A stretch of DNA of 64,000 nucleotides from Lentzea albidocapillata (lineage in GTDB: Bacteria; Actinomycetota; Actinomycetes; Mycobacteriales; Pseudonocardiaceae). Below, piece by piece: positions 34,801 to 43,175 of the stretch (within the stretch, counting starts at the first letter, position 1; the number at the start of each line of letters is the position of its first letter). Both the position numbers and the translations under genes were made by a program. The DNA lies in contig NZ_JOEA01000018.1 in NCBI RefSeq assembly GCF_000719115.1, forward strand, positions 62,001 to 126,000, in the 5' to 3' direction. Below the pieces are notes generated by a model. The model did not search any database, was not told the DNA's origin, and saw only the letters and a list, made by a program, of their open reading frames with translations.

Positions 34801-35109
34801 CGGTGAGCGACCCCACAGCGCGTTCCGGAAACACTCCGGGCACCGCGGCCGTTATACGTGTTGGTCGGTGCGGTCCGTGTCCCCCGGGCCTCACCTCATC
34901 GCCTTCGCGGAATACCGTACGGCTGGTACCGCGTCGAGCAACTCGCCGAGAGGCGACCGATCGCATCGGCCTCCCCAAGCTCGCCCTCGAGCCGTCACTC
35001 TCCCCCGACGGACGGCTCGAGGGCGTCCGGTCGGCGCGGATCTCTCCTGCCGCGCCGACCACCTGGTTTCCTCGATCTTCTTGTCCAGCAAGGCCTTCGG
35101 GGTGACCGA
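34801..35109. repeat. Tandem structured element, copy A
   Basis: First of three related units. It opens CGGTGAGCGACCCCACAG. The core is closed by arms GTTGGTCGGTGCG (34860-34872) and CGCATCGGCCTCC (34962-34974), 11 of 13 pairing with G-U allowed, and contains the conserved hairpin CGCC-GAGA-GGCG (34944-34955). A second, unit-specific hairpin follows: perfect 15-bp arms CGCCCTCGAGCCGTC (34982-34996) and 35011-35025. No convincing protein is encoded. Confidence 0.65.
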
Positions 35110-35366
35110 CGGTGACCGGCCACACAGATCCCCCTGGAACACAACGGAACCCCGCGCCGTTGTACAGGTTGGTCGGTGCGGAACGAGTCCCCGGGCCCCA
35201 ACACAACGCCTTCGCGGAATACCGTTCAGCCGGAGCCGCGTCGTGCACACCGCCGAGAGGCGACCGCCGCACCGACCAACAGACCACGCCCTCAAGCCGC
35301 ACACCCCCTCGGCGACTTGAGGGCCTTCCCGATACCGCAATTCCCTTACACCGCAACACCACCACC
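35110..35366. repeat. Tandem structured element, copy B
   Basis: Second unit, opening CGGTGACCGGCCACACAG. The closing stem is perfect over 14 bp: GTTGGTCGGTGCGG (35168-35181) with CCGCACCGACCAAC (35267-35280). GNRA-type hairpin CGCC-GAGA-GGCG at 35251-35262. The unit-specific hairpin is GCCCTCAAG (35288-35296) with CTTGAGGGC (35316-35324), unrelated in sequence to that of copy A but in the same place. Confidence 0.65.
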
Positions 35367-35583
35367 CGGTGAGCGAGCACACAGATCACCAGGAAACACA
35401 ACGGAACCCCGCACCGTTGAACCAGACGGTCGGCGCGGAACGAGTCCCCGGGCCCCAACACAAACGCCCTCGCGGAACATCGTTCAGCCGGAGCCGCGTC
35501 GAGCACACCGCCGAGAGGCGACCGCCGCACCGACCACCCCCACTCGCCCCCAGGCTGCCGTCCTCCCCCAGGCAGCGTGGGGG
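35367..35583. repeat. Tandem structured element, copy C
   Basis: Third unit, opening CGGTGAGCGAGCACACAG. The closing stem is GACGGTCGGCGCGG (35425-35438) with CCGCACCGACCACC (35525-35538); all 14 pairs form with G-U on the minus strand. Conserved CGCC-GAGA-GGCG hairpin at 35509-35520. The unit-specific hairpin pairs 35547-35559 with 35571-35583 (12 of 13) and lies 23 bp from the ligA stop, so it may also terminate ligA. Confidence 0.65.
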
Positions 35584-35605
35584 CTTCCCGCGTCTACGGG
35601 GTGGG

Positions 35606-37600
35606 TCAGGCGACCCCGGCGGCGATCAGCTTCGCCCAGATCTCGCCCTGGTCGACCACCTCGACGCCGAGCTTCTCCGCCTTCGTGAGCTTGCCGGCGC
35701 CGACGCCCTCGCCCGTGATGAGCAGATCGGTGGTGGCCGAGACCGAGGAGGCGGCGGTGGCGCCTGCTCGTTCGCACATCTTCTGGAACGTCGGGCGGGT
35801 GACCTTCTCGCCGGAGCGCGGGTCGCTGATGGAGCCCGTGATCACGACGGACTTGCCTTCCAGGGGCGCGCCGGCGACCACGACCGGGGGCAGGTCCTCT
35901 TCTCGCACCTCCAGGGAGACGCCGCGTTCCCGCAGGCGTTCGATCTCCGGGCGCAGGCGGGCCAGGTGGAAGTTGATCGACTCGGCGACCTTCTGGCCGA
36001 TGTCCTCGACGGCGACGAGCTTCTCGACGCCCGCGTCGGCTACCGCTTCCAGGGAACCGAAGCCCGCGCGGCACAGGCGGGCCGCGGTGCCTTCGGAGGC
36101 CATCGGGATCGAGAGGCCGATCAACGCGCGGCGCAGGCCCACGGAGCGGCTGCGGTCGATGGACTCGATCATGCGGGTCGCGGAGACCTCGCCCACCCGG
36201 TCGAACTCCAGCAGGCGTTCCTTGGTGAGCGTGTAGAAGTCGGACGGGTTCACCAGGTCGCCGGTCTCGGCGAGGCGCTCGATCCACACCTGGCCGATGG
36301 CGTCGATGTCGGCGGCGGCGCGGGAGGACCAGTGGATCAGGCGGCGCACGGTCTGGGCCGGGCAGACCGAGTTCGTGCAGAACAGCTCGCGACTGTTGCC
36401 CTGCTCGGTCAGCGGTTGCGTGCAGGACGGGCACTCCGAGGGCGGGACGATCTCCTGCTCGGAGCCGGTGCGCTTCGACTCGTCGAGCACGCCCGCGACG
36501 AACGGGATCACGTCGCCGGCGCGGCGGACCAGGACGGTGTCGCCGATCTTGATGCCGCGCGAGCGGATGACCTCCTGGTTGGCCAGCGTCGCGCGGGTGA
36601 CGGTGGTGCCGCCGACGAACACGGGCTCGAGCCACGCGACCGGGGCGATCTTGCCGGTCTTGCCCACGTCCCACACGACGTCCTTGAGCACCGTCGTCTT
36701 CTCCTCGGCGGCGAACTTGTACGCGATGGCGCCGCGCGGAGACGACGAACGGGTGCCCGCGGCGGCGAACGCGTCGCGGTTCGCCAGGCGCAGCACGGCG
36801 CCGTCGAGGTCGTAGTCGAGCGTGTTGCGGGCCTGCTCGATGCCGCCGATCAGCTCCTGGGCCTCGGCCGCGGTGGAGCAGTGCTTCATCTCCGCGACGC
36901 TGAACCCCAGCTTGCGCAGGCCCGCGTCGAGGTCGGAGTCTGCGCTCTCCGGCTCGGTCGTCAGGTCGAACGCGAAGAACTGCATGCGCCGGCCCTCGAC
37001 CGCCTTCGGATCCTTGGCGCGCAACGTGCCCGCGGCCGCGTTGCGCGGGTTGATCAACGGCTTGTCCGGGTGCGCCGCGTTGTACGTGTCGAACGTCGAG
37101 CGCAGCATCACGCACTCGCCACGCACCTCGACCCGCCCCGGCGCCTCGACCTTGTCCGGCACGCCGTCGCACAACGCGCGCGTGAGGAACGTGACGTCGT
37201 CGCCCGTCGTGCCGTCGCCACGGGTGACCGCGCGCGCAAGGCGCCCGTTCTCGTACACCAGCGCCAGCGACAGGCCGTCGAGCTTCGGCATGACCACCAC
37301 GGGCTGACCGGGGAACCGCGCGAAGAACGACTCGACCTGCTCGGGCTTGTTCGCCTTCTCCAGCGACAGCATCGGCCGCGAGTGCCGCACCGGCGCGTGC
37401 AGCACCGACGGCGCACCCACGTGGTCCAGCGGGTTGTCCTTCGGCGCGAGCTCCGGGTGCTTCGCGACCAGGGCGCGGAACTCGTCCTCGATCGCGTCGT
37501 ACTCCGCGTCCGCCACCAGCGGTTCACCCTGGTAGTACGCGTCACGCAGCTCGACGATCCGGCCGGCGAGCTCCTGAATCCGATCCCCAGCAGCACTCAT
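35606..37600 (-). CDS. ligA: NAD-dependent DNA ligase
   Basis: 664 aa from ATG 37600. It seals nicks using NAD+. Domains in order: Ia (residues 1-65), adenylation domain with nucleophile Lys in MPKLDGLSLALVYENG (about 105) and VEVRGECVM, OB fold (FVGGTTVTRATLAN), zinc finger CPSC...C...C (about 400-425), helix-hairpin-helix, and C-terminal BRCT (KSVVITGSISDPRSGEKVTR). Slightly short against the usual 670-720 aa of actinomycete LigA. Its neighbours are not the usual gat genes, so it could be a second ligase of the LigA2 kind. Confidence 0.95.
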   Translation of the reverse strand: MSAAGDRIQELAGRIVELRDAYYQGEPLVADAEYDAIEDEFRALVAKHPELAPKDNPLDHVGAPSVLHAPVRHSRPMLSLEKANKPEQVESFFARFPGQPVVVMPKLDGLSLALVYENGRLARAVTRGDGTTGDDVTFLTRALCDGVPDKVEAPGRVEVRGECVMLRSTFDTYNAAHPDKPLINPRNAAAGTLRAKDPKAVEGRRMQFFAFDLTTEPESADSDLDAGLRKLGFSVAEMKHCSTAAEAQELIGGIEQARNTLDYDLDGAVLRLANRDAFAAAGTRSSSPRGAIAYKFAAEEKTTVLKDVVWDVGKTGKIAPVAWLEPVFVGGTTVTRATLANQEVIRSRGIKIGDTVLVRRAGDVIPFVAGVLDESKRTGSEQEIVPPSECPSCTQPLTEQGNSRELFCTNSVCPAQTVRRLIHWSSRAAADIDAIGQVWIERLAETGDLVNPSDFYTLTKERLLEFDRVGEVSATRMIESIDRSRSVGLRRALIGLSIPMASEGTAARLCRAGFGSLEAVADAGVEKLVAVEDIGQKVAESINFHLARLRPEIERLRERGVSLEVREEDLPPVVVAGAPLEGKSVVITGSISDPRSGEKVTRPTFQKMCERAGATAASSVSATTDLLITGEGVGAGKLTKAEKLGVEVVDQGEIWAKLIAAGVA

Positions 37601-37744
37601 GGAAGGGACGTTACCGGGCACCACCGACAAAAATGGACGGTCGTGCCTGGAGCCCTGCTCGAGTCGCGGTGGAGCTCGATCGAACGCCGCTCCACATCGG
37701 ACAGCGACGTGGTCGGCAAGCCGTGAGCCGGTCGTGCCCGGCCT

Positions 37745-37975
37745 CTAATCCCGCGGTCCGCGCAACGTCAGCACCACCCGCAGCACGTGCTCGACGGCCG
37801 CCGGGAACACCGCTCCCCGCAGTTCGTCGCGGTGCACCAGGGTCTGCCCGGCGAACTCGACCATCCGCTCCGGCCCCACCCGCCGCACCACGAGCGCGGC
37901 GACCTCCTCCAGGTCGAGCCCGGGGTTGTCGAGACGGGCCAGCGCGAACTCGACGATCAGCTCCTCGTCGCCCAT
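37745..37975 (-). CDS. Small hypothetical protein, 76 aa
   Basis: ATG 37975 with AGGAGG about 7 nt upstream. The sequence is helical with no signal or membrane segment (MGDEELIVEFALARLDNPGLD, then VRRVGPERMVEFAG). Family not recognised. It is divergent from the diaminopropionate lyase gene. A longer in-frame extension upstream is a shadow of that gene. Confidence 0.6.
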   Translation of the reverse strand: MGDEELIVEFALARLDNPGLDLEEVAALVVRRVGPERMVEFAGQTLVHRDELRGAVFPAAVEHVLRVVLTLRGPRD

Positions 37976-38074
37976 CGGAGCACCTCCTCCCCGCAATTCG
38001 TCGGATTCTTCCACCGGTACAGGTCGAAAACATGTGCTGGACCGATGATCCGGACCACCCGCACGCTGTCCTGC

Positions 38075-39052
38075 ATGAAGTTCTCGCGGCCAGAGGCCCG
38101 CAGCTGGCGATGCCCTCCCGCGCCCACCGGGGCGCGGGACTTCCACGCCGGGCTGCCCGGCTACGCGCCCACTCCGCTGACCGAGCTGCCGGCCCTCGCC
38201 GCGGAACTCGGAATCGGCCGTCTGTTCGTCAAGGACGAATCCTCCCGGCTCGGCCTGCCCGCTTTCAAGGCTCTCGGCGCGTCCTGGGCCGTTCACCGCG
38301 TTCTCGAGCGGCATCCGGGCCAGGTCACGCTCACCACCGCGACCGACGGCAACCACGGCAGGGCGGTCGCTCGCATGGCCCGGCTGCGTGGCCAGCTCGC
38401 CCACGTCTTCGTGCCGCACACCGTGCCCGAACCGGCGATCGAGGCCATCCGGGCAGAGAACGCGCAGGTCACGGTGGTCGAGGGCACGTACGACGACGCG
38501 GTGGCCGCAGCCGCCGAAGCGGACGGAATCCTCGTGCAGGACATGGGCCGGCCCGGCTACGAGGAGGTCCCGGCCTGGATCGTCGAGGGTTACGGCACGC
38601 TCTGCCACGAGATCGACGAGCAGCTCGACCGGGAACCCGACCTGGTCGTCGTCCCGGTCGGTGTCGGCTCGTTCGCGCAGGCCGTGATCACCCACTACCG
38701 CGGCCGCGACTCCCGCACGAGGCTCCTCGCCGTCGAACCGGACAGCGCCGCCTGCGTCCTCGAAAGCCTGAAAGCGGGCGAGCTCAGGACCGTGCCCACC
38801 GGCGACACGATCATGGCCGGACTGAACTGCGGCACACCGTCCGCCACCTCCTGGCCGTATCTGCACAACGGTCTGGACGCCGCCGTGGCCATCTCCGAAG
38901 CCGAATGCAGCAAAGCGATGCAGGACCTCCACGCGCAGAACGTCCACTCCGGACCGTGCGGCGCCGCACCTCTCGCCGGACTGCGCGCCATGCGTGGCGA
39001 GTTCGGCCACCTCGACACCGTCGTACTCATCAGCACCGAAGGACGCCCGTGA
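38075..39052 (+). CDS. Diaminopropionate ammonia-lyase (PLP-dependent)
   Basis: 325 aa from ATG 38075, chosen because MKFSRPEARSWRCPPAP and the following PGYAPTPL match the usual N-terminus; ATG 38045 is in frame and neither start has a good ribosome site. Fold type II PLP enzyme: Lys Schiff base in SSRLGLPAFKALGASWA (about 65), TATDGNHGRAVARMA (phosphate/substrate loop), VVVPVGVGSFAQAV and AGLNCGTPSATSWP. It cleaves 2,3-diaminopropionate to pyruvate and ammonia. Coupled by GTGA to an M20 hydrolase that may release the amine substrate. Confidence 0.88.
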   Translation: MKFSRPEARSWRCPPAPTGARDFHAGLPGYAPTPLTELPALAAELGIGRLFVKDESSRLGLPAFKALGASWAVHRVLERHPGQVTLTTATDGNHGRAVARMARLRGQLAHVFVPHTVPEPAIEAIRAENAQVTVVEGTYDDAVAAAAEADGILVQDMGRPGYEEVPAWIVEGYGTLCHEIDEQLDREPDLVVVPVGVGSFAQAVITHYRGRDSRTRLLAVEPDSAACVLESLKAGELRTVPTGDTIMAGLNCGTPSATSWPYLHNGLDAAVAISEAECSKAMQDLHAQNVHSGPCGAAPLAGLRAMRGEFGHLDTVVLISTEGRP

Positions 39053-40170
39053 ACCCACGTGACCTGCTGGCCCAACTGGTCTCCATCGACTCGGTCAACC
39101 CCGACCTCGTCCCCGGCGGCAACGGCGAACACGAGATCGCCGGCTTCATCACCACCTGGTTCCGCGCCCACGACTTCGACGTCCACCGCCTGGAGCGACG
39201 GCCGGGCAGGCCGTCACTCGTCGCCGTCAGGAAGGGCACCGGCGGCGGGAAGTCGCTGATGCTCAACGGCCACGTCGACACGGTCGGCCTCGCGGGCTAC
39301 GACGGCGACCCGCTGAGGCCGCACGTCGAGAACGGCAGGATGTTCGGCCGCGGCACGTTCGACATGAAGGGCGGCATCGCGGCCATGATGGTCGCCGCGG
39401 CCAGGGCCACCGAACGCCCGCTGCGCGGCGACGTCATCGTCGCGTGCGTGGCTGACGAGGAACACGGCAGCTTCGGCACGGAAGAGGTGCTCGAACACTT
39501 CACCGCCGACGCCGCCATCGTCACCGAACCCAGCCACCTCGAAGTCACCCTGGCGCACAAGGGTTTCGTCTGGTTCGACGTCGAGGTCGAAGGCAGGGCC
39601 GCCCACGGCTCGCGCCCGGAACTCGGCATCGACGCCATCACCAAGGCAGGCCAGTTCCTCGTGGCGCTGGAACGACTGGGCCAGGACCTCCACGAAGGCC
39701 CGAGACACCACCTGCTCGGCACCGGCACGGTCCACGCGTCGTTGATCAGCGGCGGCGAGGAGGCCTCGACCTACCCGTCGGCCTGCAGGATCACCCTCGA
39801 ACGCCGCACGGTCCCCGGCGAATCCCCGCAGCAGACCGAGGACGAACTGCGCACGATCCTCGACCACCTGACCGCCACCGTCCCGGACTTCAAAGCCGAA
39901 CTCACCCGAGGCCTCGCCAGGGACCCCTTCGAGGCCGACCCCGAGGCGGAGATCGTCCGCACGCTCATCGCGAACCTCGGCGAGCCACCGGTCATCCGCG
40001 CGGAGCCGTTCTGGACCGACTGCGCCCTGCTGGACCGCGCCGGCATCCCCTGCCTGCTGTTCGGCGTCGACGGCGCGGGCGCGCACGCGGCCACCGAGTA
40101 CGTCGACCTGGCCTCCCTCGACCGGCTCACCGAGGTCCTGACCGGCACGATCACCGACTTCTGCCGCTAA
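39049..40170 (+). CDS. M20-family metallopeptidase/deacylase (ArgE/DapE type)
   Basis: 373 aa from GTG 39049. Two-zinc hydrolase: LNGHVDTVGLAGYDGDP (first His/Asp), GRGTFDMKGGIAAMM (bridging Asp), VADEEHGSFGTEE (catalytic Glu), HKGFVWFDVEVEGRAAHGSRPE (lid domain). It hydrolyses N-acyl amino acids or small peptides. Coupling to diaminopropionate lyase suggests it frees diaminopropionate from an acylated or peptide form. The 3' end overlaps the convergent acyltransferase gene by 20 bp. Confidence 0.9.
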   Translation: MNPRDLLAQLVSIDSVNPDLVPGGNGEHEIAGFITTWFRAHDFDVHRLERRPGRPSLVAVRKGTGGGKSLMLNGHVDTVGLAGYDGDPLRPHVENGRMFGRGTFDMKGGIAAMMVAAARATERPLRGDVIVACVADEEHGSFGTEEVLEHFTADAAIVTEPSHLEVTLAHKGFVWFDVEVEGRAAHGSRPELGIDAITKAGQFLVALERLGQDLHEGPRHHLLGTGTVHASLISGGEEASTYPSACRITLERRTVPGESPQQTEDELRTILDHLTATVPDFKAELTRGLARDPFEADPEAEIVRTLIANLGEPPVIRAEPFWTDCALLDRAGIPCLLFGVDGAGAHAATEYVDLASLDRLTEVLTGTITDFCR

Positions 40171-41140
40171 GTAAACGGTCACCTCGCCGCATGACCGGTT
40201 CCTCGACGTAACGCCAGCTGAGCGCCGCCGCCACGATCGTGAGCACCGCCGCGACCGGCCCGGCGGCGGCGCCCAGTTCCGGGCGCAGCCACAGGGTGAG
40301 CGGGTAGTTCCACAGGTAGGCGCCGTAGGACAGGACGCCCAGCGCCACCAGCGGCCGGATCGGCGTCGCCACCCGCTCCCACTTCGACCAGACCAGCAAC
40401 AGCACCGCCGTGCAGGCCGCGATCGCCGGGCCCGCCACGAGGTAGGTCAGCGCGTGGCCCCGGAGAGGCACCACCGAGAGCACCGCCAGCCCGGTCAGGG
40501 CGATCGGCACGGCCCAGCGCGGCGCGGTGGTCAGCCTGAGCCTGGTCGCGGCGCCGATCACGAAGCACACGAACCACGACGTCGGCAGCGCGTAGGCGTT
40601 GTCGGCGTTCGGCCACAGCCAGACGAGCGTCGCCGTGCAGGCCGCGAGCGCGCCCAGCGCCGTGGCGACGAGAACCGCGCCGGTCCGGTTGCGCACCCAG
40701 GCGAACGCCAGCAACGCGGGCCACAGCAGGTAGAACTGCTCCTCGGTCGCGAGCGTCCAGCCGTGGAACGCCGCCGGGCTGACGCCGCTGATCGGCAGGT
40801 TGCCCGTGAACGTCACCAGCACGATCACGGTCCTGAGCAGCTTGTCCCGCTCCCCCAACGGGTCGAACACGAGCGTCACGACGGCGAAGATCAGTGTGAG
40901 CGCTATCAACGCGGGCAGCAGCCTGCGCGCCCGGCGCAGGTAGAACCGCTTGAAGTCGACGCGCCCGGTGTTCGTGAGCTCCCTCTGCAGAACACCGGTG
41001 ATCAGGTAGCCGCTCAGCGTGAAGAACACGACCACGCCGACGACGCCCGCACCGGGGAACACGTCAGGAAACGCGTGGCGCAGCATCACGAGGAGAATCG
41101 CGATACCGCGCAACACGTCCAGTCCGGCGATGCGCCTCAC
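40151..41140 (-). CDS. Acyltransferase-3 family integral membrane protein
   Basis: 329 aa from GTG 41140, about ten membrane segments. AGLDVLRGIAILLVMLRHAFP (residues 4-24), the usual opening with the conserved Arg-His, then FFTLSGYLITG, RFYLRRARRLLPAL, GWTLATEEQFYLLWP and YGAYLWNYPLTLWL are all typical. Members move acyl groups onto envelope sugars or lipids. It is the last of four genes joined by stop/start overlaps with vanX-, alr- and ddl-like genes. The VanT serine racemases carry a membrane domain of this family fused to the racemase. Confidence 0.9.
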   Translation of the reverse strand: MRRIAGLDVLRGIAILLVMLRHAFPDVFPGAGVVGVVVFFTLSGYLITGVLQRELTNTGRVDFKRFYLRRARRLLPALIALTLIFAVVTLVFDPLGERDKLLRTVIVLVTFTGNLPISGVSPAAFHGWTLATEEQFYLLWPALLAFAWVRNRTGAVLVATALGALAACTATLVWLWPNADNAYALPTSWFVCFVIGAATRLRLTTAPRWAVPIALTGLAVLSVVPLRGHALTYLVAGPAIAACTAVLLLVWSKWERVATPIRPLVALGVLSYGAYLWNYPLTLWLRPELGAAAGPVAAVLTIVAAALSWRYVEEPVMRRGDRLLSGRSR

Positions 41141-42090
41141 CGCATCGCTCCGCGGACGAGCTTGTCCAGCAGGTCCGGATAGGACAGTCCGGCGGCCGCG
41201 AACATCTTGGGCACCTGCGACTCCGCCGTCATGCCCGGCATGGTGTTGACCTCGTTGAGCACGAACCCGTCCCCGGTGAGGAAGAAGTCGACCCGTGCGA
41301 GCCCACGGCAGCCCAGCGCCTCGTAGACCTTGAGCGCCGCGTCTTCCAGTGCCTTGAGCTCGGTGTCGGCCAGCGGTGCGGGGATCACGAACTGGGCGCT
41401 GCCGTCGTACTTCACGGTCGTGTCGAAGAGGCCCGGAACCCTGATCTCCAGCGGCGGCCCGGTCCGGCGGCCCTCGTCCGGGTCGTCGAGGACCGCGATG
41501 TCGATCTCCCGGCCGTCCAGGACCTCCTCGACCAGCACGCGGTCGTCCAGTTCCAGCGCCTGGAGCACGGCGGGTTCGAGGTCTTCCTCGCGCTCGACGA
41601 GCCTCACCCCGAAACTCGACCCGGCCGCCACCGGCTTCACCACGACCGGACCGGTGAAGTCCACAGTGGACGCGTTGGTGACCAGCGTGCCCTTCGCCGT
41701 GCGGACCCCGACCGCCTCGGCGACGAGCTTGGTGGCCCACTTGTCCATCGCGAGCGCGCCGGCCCGCAGCGGCGAGCCCACGTACGGCACACCGGCCAGT
41801 TCACAGAGGCCCGCCAGCGTGCCGTCCTCCCCCAGCGGCCCGTGGACCAGCGGCAACACCACGTCACAGGTGGCCAGCACGTCGAGCGCGGCGGCGAGGC
41901 TGCCGGACGTCAGCGTGTCGAGCACCTGGCCGTCCTGCCCGTGCCAGCGGCCGTCGCGGCCGATCGTGAGCGCCACGGCCTCGTACTTCGCCGGGTCGAG
42001 CGCCTCACGGACCGACTTCGCCGACGCCACCGAGACGTCGTGCTCGCAGTTCTGCCCGCCGCCGATCACGGCTACGCGGATCCCCCTCAT
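41137..42090 (-). CDS. ddl: D-alanine-D-alanine (or D-Ala-D-X) ligase
   Basis: 317 aa from ATG 42090, ATP-grasp enzyme. GGGQNCEHDVSVASA (residues 9-23), LPLVHGPLGEDGTLAGL, MDKWATKLV, VVKPVAAGSSFGVRLV, omega-loop FDTTVKYDGSAQF, ARVDFFL and LNEVNTMPGMT are present. It is shorter than housekeeping Ddl (about 340-370 aa). The Cys-Glu-His-Asp opening differs slightly from the usual SxEHEVS. The omega loop keeps the KY pair, so the second substrate (Ala, Ser or Lac) cannot be read. The context suggests precursor remodelling. Confidence 0.88.
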   Translation of the reverse strand: MRGIRVAVIGGGQNCEHDVSVASAKSVREALDPAKYEAVALTIGRDGRWHGQDGQVLDTLTSGSLAAALDVLATCDVVLPLVHGPLGEDGTLAGLCELAGVPYVGSPLRAGALAMDKWATKLVAEAVGVRTAKGTLVTNASTVDFTGPVVVKPVAAGSSFGVRLVEREEDLEPAVLQALELDDRVLVEEVLDGREIDIAVLDDPDEGRRTGPPLEIRVPGLFDTTVKYDGSAQFVIPAPLADTELKALEDAALKVYEALGCRGLARVDFFLTGDGFVLNEVNTMPGMTAESQVPKMFAAAGLSYPDLLDKLVRGAMR

Positions 42091-43175
42091 CGAACGTTCC
42101 TCCGCACCCTCGCCCCAATGCCCGTCACGATCTCGTGCGGGATCGTCCCCGCCCACCGAGCCCAGTCCGCCACCGTCGGCTCGCCGTCCCCCGGCCCGAA
42201 CACCACCGCTTCGTCACCCGGCACCACCTCGTCGTCCCCGACGTCGACCACGACCTGGTCCATCGAGATCACCCCGGCGACCGGCCGGCGACGTCCGGCC
42301 AGCCACACCTCGGCCCGAGCCGACGCGCTGCGCGGCAGGCCGTCCGCATAGCCGACCGGCAGCAGCGCCAGCGTCGTCGCACGGTCGGTGACGTGCGCGT
42401 GCCCGTACCCGACCCCGGTCCCCGCGGCGACCCGCCGCACCTGAACCACCGGCGCCGTGAACCGCAGGGCGGAGCGCAGCAGGGTGGTCCCGGACGGGTC
42501 GATCCCCACCAGCCCGGCCCCGATCCGAACGACGTCGAGGTGGGTGCCGGGGTCCGTCAGCGCGGCGCTCGTGGCCGCCAGGTGCCGTACCGACGGCCGC
42601 AGCCCGGCCTGGCGCGCCATCTCGACCCCCCGCAGCAGCGCCCGCTTGCCGTACTCATTCGCTCCAGGCGTGTCGGCACAAGGCAGATGTCCCATCACTC
42701 CGACGACCGAGACCCTCCCGGCCAGTTCCGCACGACGTGCCGCCGACATCAGCGACAGCCAGGACTCCGGCGCGGCCCCGTCCCGCGCCATCCCCGTGTC
42801 CAGCTGGAGGTGCACCCGCACCCCGCCCTCGATCGCGGCGAGGTGGTCCAGGCTCGGCACGCTCAGGTCGATCCCGTACCGGACGGCCGTGCGTACGTCC
42901 ACGTCGACCGGGTTGAGCCAGCTCAGCACCGGAACGTCCACACCGGACTCCCGCACCCGCACGCCCTCCGCCAGCGAGGTGACCCCGATCCAGGTGGCCC
43001 CCGCCGCCACCGCGGTGCAGGCGACGTCGCCGAGGCCGTGCCCGAACCCGTCGGCCTTCACCACCGCCATGACAGCGCCACGCGCCCACGAGACGAACCG
43101 CCTCGTGTTGTCGGCCACCGCGGTGAGGTCGACCTGCAACGTCGGCTCCGAGGCCGCCTGACGCAGCCTCGTCAC
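42087..43175 (-). CDS. alr: Alanine/serine racemase (Alr family)
   Basis: 362 aa from GTG 43175. PLP Lys in MAVVKADGFGHGLGD (about 42), substrate/phosphate loops GVMGHLPCAD and VRIGAGLVGI, catalytic Tyr in GVGYGHAHVTDR, and ALLPVGYADGLPR. Near the C-terminus GTIPHEIVTGIG carries His where classical alanine racemases have Tyr (TINYE); in VanT serine racemases this position is also changed (Asn), so broader substrate use is possible. Coupled by overlaps to the VanX-like gene upstream and ddl downstream. Confidence 0.9.
   Translation of the reverse strand: MTRLRQAASEPTLQVDLTAVADNTRRFVSWARGAVMAVVKADGFGHGLGDVACTAVAAGATWIGVTSLAEGVRVRESGVDVPVLSWLNPVDVDVRTAVRYGIDLSVPSLDHLAAIEGGVRVHLQLDTGMARDGAAPESWLSLMSAARRAELAGRVSVVGVMGHLPCADTPGANEYGKRALLRGVEMARQAGLRPSVRHLAATSAALTDPGTHLDVVRIGAGLVGIDPSGTTLLRSALRFTAPVVQVRRVAAGTGVGYGHAHVTDRATTLALLPVGYADGLPRSASARAEVWLAGRRRPVAGVISMDQVVVDVGDDEVVPGDEAVVFGPGDGEPTVADWARWAGTIPHEIVTGIGARVRRNVR

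Larger units (their letters stand above)
34626..35605. other. 980-bp noncoding region between convergent response regulator and ligA genes
   Basis: It contains the terminator hairpin of the two-component operon, about 120 bp with nothing recognised (34680-34800), and the three tandem structured elements. Long open frames exist on both strands (for example 34580-35530 minus) but the repeat copies fall in different frames along it and the translated copies do not conserve protein features, so I treat the region as noncoding. Confidence 0.6.

Noticed and set aside
34580..35530. 316-codon minus-strand open frame across the tandem repeats
   Set aside because: Repeat copies fall in different frames along it, translated copies do not keep protein features, and no ribosome site precedes it. 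RNA structure explains the conservation better.
34801..35583. Possible CRISPR array
   Set aside because: Units are over 200 bp, only three in number and with diverged cores; no cas genes are nearby.
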